Assembly (NCBI GenBank): GCA_036023115.1
Contig: JAYKKT010000059.1
Coordinates: forward strand, 10,440,501-10,504,500
Origin: Brasenia schreberi
Lineage: Eukaryota; Streptophyta; Magnoliopsida; Nymphaeales; Cabombaceae
DNA length: 64,000 bases
Direction of reading: 5' to 3'
Under the pieces are notes generated by a model that made no database searches, had not been told where the DNA came from, and saw only the letters and a list, made by a program, of their open reading frames with translations. A program made the translations under genes and the position numbers. Within the stretch, counting starts at the first letter, position 1; every line of letters starts with the position of its first letter. Positions 58,801 to 64,000 of the stretch are shown in pieces.

Positions 58801-59960
58801 AACATACTGCACATACCTTGTATGATCTGATAAAATATTCCCAAATTTTGTTTGTTAGTGGTACACACACAGTCCAATATCTGGTAAAATTCTCGCAAAT
58901 TTTGGACATGAGTGAGATTGATAAACAAAATCAGTAAGGATCAACCCAAAACTGAACATGTCTATGATAAAAATCTTGTGATAGACATTCAGTAAAATTA
59001 TAATAACTGGGTCCATATCTATTCAAATACCCCAAGAATTGTTTTGTCTATAGTTAACTTCCATTTCTAAATTAATAGTTTTCATTGAAATCAGAAACCT
59101 ACGTACGTATATATGAGTGTTTTATTGACTCTATATCTGAGTCATAGATATTGTCTAAAGTTTCATAATAGCATTCGGTTAGAAATTTTTTTGAGGTTTT
59201 TATCTGATCATCCAAAGACCCAAAAATATAAATTAAATATTTTAATAAAACTTTGTACCTGGTTCTCACTTAGATAAAATTTTTGAGATTTTTGGATCCC
59301 CATAAGGTGGCTAAAAAAATATAAACTCCCACACTGTAAAACATAACCAATTCTGTTTTTAGAGAACTAAATCTGGTTTGGCCAAGTGAATTCGATGCCC
59401 TTTTGAAAAGGCATTTTTAAGGTAAAATTGTTTTGATAAAACTCTGGATATCAAAATCACTCTTTCTAAGTATCTAGATTGACCCTTGAGTGTCAGTTCA
59501 GGAAGGCCTATGTCGACAAGAACTTACTTTCCCACAATCATGCATGATTTTTGCAAGCAAGATTTTAAGTCCATACTAGATCGAAATTTTTTGTTTATAA
59601 TAATGCAACAAAGTCTCAAGGTAAGCTTGACATTTAATAGTATTCTAGAGCAAAGTAGTCTTTGTATTGTGGTAATAATTCAAGTAGTTACAATTGACTT
59701 TCTTTGGCAAGATAATACTTACCTTCATTGGTATGTTGATTTGTCTATGCTCATATTCACCTCTACAATCATACCAACAAGGACGAAACTTGCGTCTTCT
59801 TTTTTAATAGGGCCATTGGACTTCACCTCTCTCTTACTGGTGGTGCTATAGATCAAATAGGCAAAGGCTCAATTTGCCCTTCGGCATCTATGAAGTACTT
59901 GCTTTGATCTTCTGCTCAATGCATGAAACCTCAAATCGCCAGAGGCAATCAACGATCACT
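55870..59960. other. AT-rich stretch, probably retrotransposon interior, nothing assigned
   Basis: No conserved protein motif was seen on either strand. The phrases TTTAGATCCATTT and GGATCTAATG recur at 58085-58690. The plus-strand frame 59486-59851 has no recognisable domain. Confidence 0.4.
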
Positions 59961-59969
59961 TAGGAATGA

Positions 59970-60925
59970 TCATCCATAAGTAATCTTCGGGATAGGTTGT
60001 AAATCGATCCCATGAAATGTAACAACCCAAGCAATTAACTGATAGAAACTCACTCCCTTGAGGACCTTAGGTGTAATGATTGGATTGACCCAAGACCAAT
60101 AAAATAGCACCTCAATTGCTTGGACATCTGCTATAAATGAATCTTTCTTAGTGTTGATAACCTTGACTGTGTCATCTATCCAAAACATAAGCTTTTGATG
60201 CAATGTCGAAGTAATAATTTGTGTGTATTCAATCCTTGTCGAGGAGTAACGAATATCCTGTCTTGACATCCACCACAAGGAGTGGGGGGGTTTGTGTTTC
60301 ATGGCTATCATTCTCTTGTAATAGATGGTTCTTTTCCTGAAATTAAATATCTTCAGATTAGTAGGGATCAAACCAGAAACCATCATTTAGATTTACTGTA
60401 GGTATCATGATGCATCACATTCAATACAATGCCTCCATCGATGTATACTCTTTAAAAGATGATGGTCCATATAGCCTTGTTGTATAAAGGTTGGAGGTGT
60501 CTTATAGTGGCTTCGTGTGATTTGTCAAAGACTATTAGCGAGTCAATTTTAATGTCTAGGGCTGCCAAATCTAGTTCATCTCCTAAAAAATCTTCATCCT
60601 CATTGACATGTTCATGTTTGACCTTTTGACTGGTCCCCTTGGTTGGAGTCAACCGAGGCTTCCAAATCGTTCCTAAATTTGTAGTGCACTGCTTTGATCC
60701 ACTCATCAGTCTTTTGTAGGAGGAAATACAAACGTCTTTGTGACTTAGCAGGTGCATTATGCGCTGAATGTGTTTGTTTATCTGGCACAATGCCAAATTT
60801 TTGGAGTGAACCTCGTATAACGAATAACTTCTTGTCATCTCTTTTAGGATTTGACTGGGAATGACTTGATTTTCGCAACTTACCTCTTTTGTTTCATTGG
60901 GGTTAATTGTGTTTGGACTTTTCAT
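59970..60925 (-). pseudogene. Ty3/gypsy-like polyprotein remnant (gag-protease region)
   Basis: Two minus-strand frames. The upstream one (60452-60925) contains HVNEDEDFLGDELDLAALDI and LIVFDKSHEATIRHLQPLYN. The downstream one (59970-60386) contains YTQIITSTLHQKLMFWIDDT, which resembles the TSTLHQ(R/K)LKF stretch after the protease of large plant gypsy elements (Tat/Ogre type). A reverse transcriptase is not seen. Stops separate the two frames. Assignment is by pattern memory. Confidence 0.5.
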
Positions 60926-63060
60926 TAGAATGTGAAAGAACTTAGGTTTGAATGAGGTGAGGAGACACCTCTAGTTCTTTCGAGTTCTTTGCAACGTTCC
61001 ACTATGCCCTTTTCTTTTGGGCATGCCTTTTCTGCATCCATATTGTGTGTCACGACCAACCAAAACATGATCTCGTTTATTGGCTCCTTGATTATGGGTG
61101 ACATCAACCAAGATAATACAAAATGGCAAGACATGGCCATTCTTTATCACAACCAAAATGACTCAAAATAGGTATACATCAGTACTGAGCTACTTTTTCA
61201 TGAGCCTTAAACGACCTTCCTTGATGACATGTATCACAATATAGAATGTAACATACCGTTTGATATTGTGAGTATTGACCTTATGTCACTTGCAATACAT
61301 CAACATCTTTTTGAGTTCCTCTCAAGAAGGATTAGAGTGGTCCTCAGGAAGTTTGATCTTTTAGTGACAAATAAAAGATTTGATCGGCCTTGAAAGTATC
61401 CAAGAGCCATTAGTTCTTTGCATCCTTTTGGAGACCATAGATTATTACATATATAAGGATGCCCTTATGTAAATTTAGCTGTCATCCCTTCAACTGAATG
61501 TTTCTCACAGCATCTCTTTGATGCATGAAATAAAAGCCTACCATTGGAATATCTTTGGTCCTTCCCACTTGATAATTGGAGGATTAAGAGTGTTTATAAT
61601 GTAGTCCACCTTGACTGCAAGATTCACCAACTGGACAAGAGTCGGGCATAAATGACATGATAGTCCCTTCTTCATCTACAATTATGAGCAGTTTCTTGCT
61701 AGAGCCATGTATTGAGCATCGGTAAGTTATATTTAACATTGGGTGACCGTATCGTGAAACTTCTCAAAGAAAGGATCTACAGTCCCTTCGGTCTTCTGTT
61801 AAAAATTCATTAAATCAGTGGGAGTGGACTGAGACGAATGCTACTATATTGCTTGAAGAAGGCTTTTGCATCTCTTCTCATATTTGAATCGAGCTGGCCT
61901 TTAAAGATGTATACTAACCATATGCTTAATGAGTTAATGCAGATATGAAGAGCTTTAACTTATGAAATTCATTGTCGCCTGACTCTCTGCACTTGGGGGT
62001 GAAATGTGTACTAGAGTATTTGTCATCCTATCCCGAGAAAGTAGTGAGCTTTGTATTGAAATCTCAGAGGATGAGAGCAAGCATGTCAAGTAGATGAAAT
62101 GTACTGATTAGCTAACTAAAACTACCCCATATATGCTTGGAACAGGTGTGCTTTGGCTGGATACATAGGCCGTTGTAACAAAGTTGGTAAGCAAAATAAT
62201 CCATGGGCTGTCATAATGGAGGAAAACCTATACCAACTTGACGAAAATGATGGTGTTGGAAGCATCTGCCCTCCTTAAGACATCAAGTCAAGAGGCCCTT
62301 AGGTAATGTTGACGTGCTCGTATTGAAGATCCAGCCACAATATTGTTGAGGACTTAGGAATGGTATAACTTTCAGTACACATACCAAAAGTAGGCCATGG
62401 TTGGGTTGGGGAATGAGTGGCTATTTCAGTAGCAAGCTTCCACTTCCCAATTACAATCGACTGATTCACAATCATGATGTGCATGATCTCCAACATCTAG
62501 CGTAATAGAGACCTTGGAGATCCATAGTTTGAATGCTGCTTCATCGTCGACCCAAGGATGTGAAGTGGACGGGGTGTTTTCATTATGTGTCTATACCGAT
62601 ATTCATGAACTATGGATTGGTAAGCTATGTTCAAAGTCACTATTGGAAGAGGCCATTGGGTACATCTGACCAGATCGAGTATGCACACAATGTGTGATAC
62701 CTAAAAAATGTGTGTCGTCATACTGAGCATACCAAAGAATGTGTTGTTGTCCGAAATGGTGGCACAATTCTAATGATACTTGAGTTAGACGTGATGAGTG
62801 GTGTGTTAGAAAACCCTAAGATGAATAAGGATCAAGGGACGAACATGAGTCCTCAACAATCTAATTGAGTGTATCCCAATACCATCGGTATTACACGTTC
62901 GGGTAAGAGACGATGAAATAAGACAATCAAGGGAAATCGCTTATCGTTTTGAAAGAAACATTGATACAAAACTAAGTTAGGACTACTCTTATGAAAAATT
63001 AACTAAAAACAAAAAGAGCGGATAATGTGATTGATTGGATCCCTTGCTCGATCAATTCGG
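60925..63060 (-). mobile_element. Probable gypsy gag/leader region, heavily decayed
   Basis: Short minus-strand frames at 60925-61171, 62299-62496 and 62497-62688 have the same codon texture as the polyprotein remnant downstream, but no decisive motif. Placement between that remnant and the repeat at 63320 fits the gag and leader of one element. Confidence 0.35.
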
Positions 63061-63319
63061 CCACTATTTTTAGCATTTTTTTGGATGTAACAACAGTTGA
63101 ACCAGTCCTCCATTCTAGTGCACACAATTTCTAATAACTTCCACTCGCCTCATATCTGTTGCCTTTACGGTACAATACTAGGTGTGTCGCCGATGATCTG
63201 AAAGATGTCACTATCATTACCTCGTGCCTCAACACCCCTCTACATTTTGGGCTTAGACGTCCTCTTTCAAACCCATTGAGAGCTAACCATGTCCCTTCCA
63301 TTTTCGGTTTCAACAGTAT

Positions 63320-63990
63320 CTTATAATTTTCTACATGATAATAATATACCATTTAATGAGTCTCACGTTCGCTTAATCCTTTCAAATGTACTCAATTTGT
63401 GCTGATGACTCAAGCACCACATTTTACTGTTTATTATTTCAATTTTTTCCCATGTTTTTTAGTTTCTTAAAAGTTTGATTCGGCTTGTTCTCTGTGTCTT
63501 CCCGAAAACGATTCGGTTCAACCCCATTTTGAAACAGTTTTCTGAAGTGGACAGTCGACAAAGATAACTCCGTATCGCACGGCGGAAAAATCAGTCCAAA
63601 GTTAATAACAAGCAGAAGCCAAAAACATTGTCGAGTTGTGAGGAAGTTCAAAGTTTCAGTGAAGTTCTCTGAACGTAACAGAATTCGTGAAGAACTTACC
63701 CTATTCTGAGCTCGAGTTTTTAATTTATGATAACCTTGTCTTTTTCACAACGGGTCGGGTTCAACCCTGACTTTATCAGTATGTCTTAGATGATGATATT
63801 TACAACGTTAAGTATTACATTGCGAATGGCCTTTCTTAGTATGAAATCAAGTTCTTTGCAAAGCATTGCTCTGTTGGGTTGATTTAGATTCTCTCATTTT
63901 ATGGTGCCAAATTTATGCTTAATTGATTCGAACCGTTGGGTCCGTTCCGATGTTCCAATGTATAACATCGTGGTGCCAAATTCATACTTC
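63320..63990. repeat. Direct repeat, right member (possible LTR)
   Basis: Partner of 54040-54770, running to or past the right edge of the window. On the minus strand it would be the upstream LTR of the gypsy-like remnant. Confidence 0.65.
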
Positions 63991-64000
63991 AAAAATTTGG

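Overview
This window is nuclear DNA of a flowering plant: AT-rich, with spliced genes in plant family contexts, long introns, and most of the length made of decayed transposable elements and microsatellites. There is no bacterial-style operon, CRISPR array, rRNA gene or complete tRNA gene. The species cannot be fixed from the sequence alone.

Host genes. A four-exon gene on the minus strand (1192-3661) encodes an uncharacterised plant coiled-coil protein ending KRKISWQDQVALRV; its reading phase breaks once in exon 3. The clearest intact gene is C1D, the exosome/rRNA-processing cofactor of the Sas10/Utp3/C1D family. It lies on the plus strand in five exons from 24139 to 30579 and keeps an open 206-residue frame although a 4.9-kb Copia retrotransposon sits antisense in intron 2. 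A serine carboxypeptidase-like gene (41843-49181, minus) is a pseudogene: a Trp codon has become TGA, an acceptor AG is missing, the exon carrying the catalytic Ser is absent, and its introns hold several transposons. Two exons of a leucine aminopeptidase survive as a fragment at 54961-55351. A small membrane-protein gene may lie at 53211-53493.

Mobile DNA, left to right: RTE-clade LINE pieces (1-475, 4615-5290, 15430-16137, 32340-34922, 43195-43945, 44699-46767, 47520-48780), recognised by their shared protein fragments and (TTG)n-type 3' ends; a tRNA-derived SINE family (five copies); a MuDR-like transposase fragment (10160-11490); an old Copia element with LTR remnants (17306-22895); the young Copia element in C1D (24686-29619) with GTGTC target duplications, near-identical LTRs, a tRNA-iMet primer site and three single-base frameshifts; a PIF/Harbinger transposase fragment (36340-36830); a third Copia fragment (37390-39960) with a 424-bp tandem duplication at its edge; several MITE-like inverted-repeat elements; and Ty3/gypsy-like fragments (59970-63060) lying between direct repeats 9.3 kb apart (54040-54770 and 63320-63990).

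The layout is a gene-poor, transposon-dense segment in which two genes (C1D and the carboxypeptidase) show opposite outcomes of intronic transposon insertion. I found no convincing new biological system. The most informative observations are the hairpin-confined LTR differences of the young Copia element, the exact 23-bp target duplication of one RTE copy, the reiterated 5' leader of the RTE family, and the many small gene remnants.
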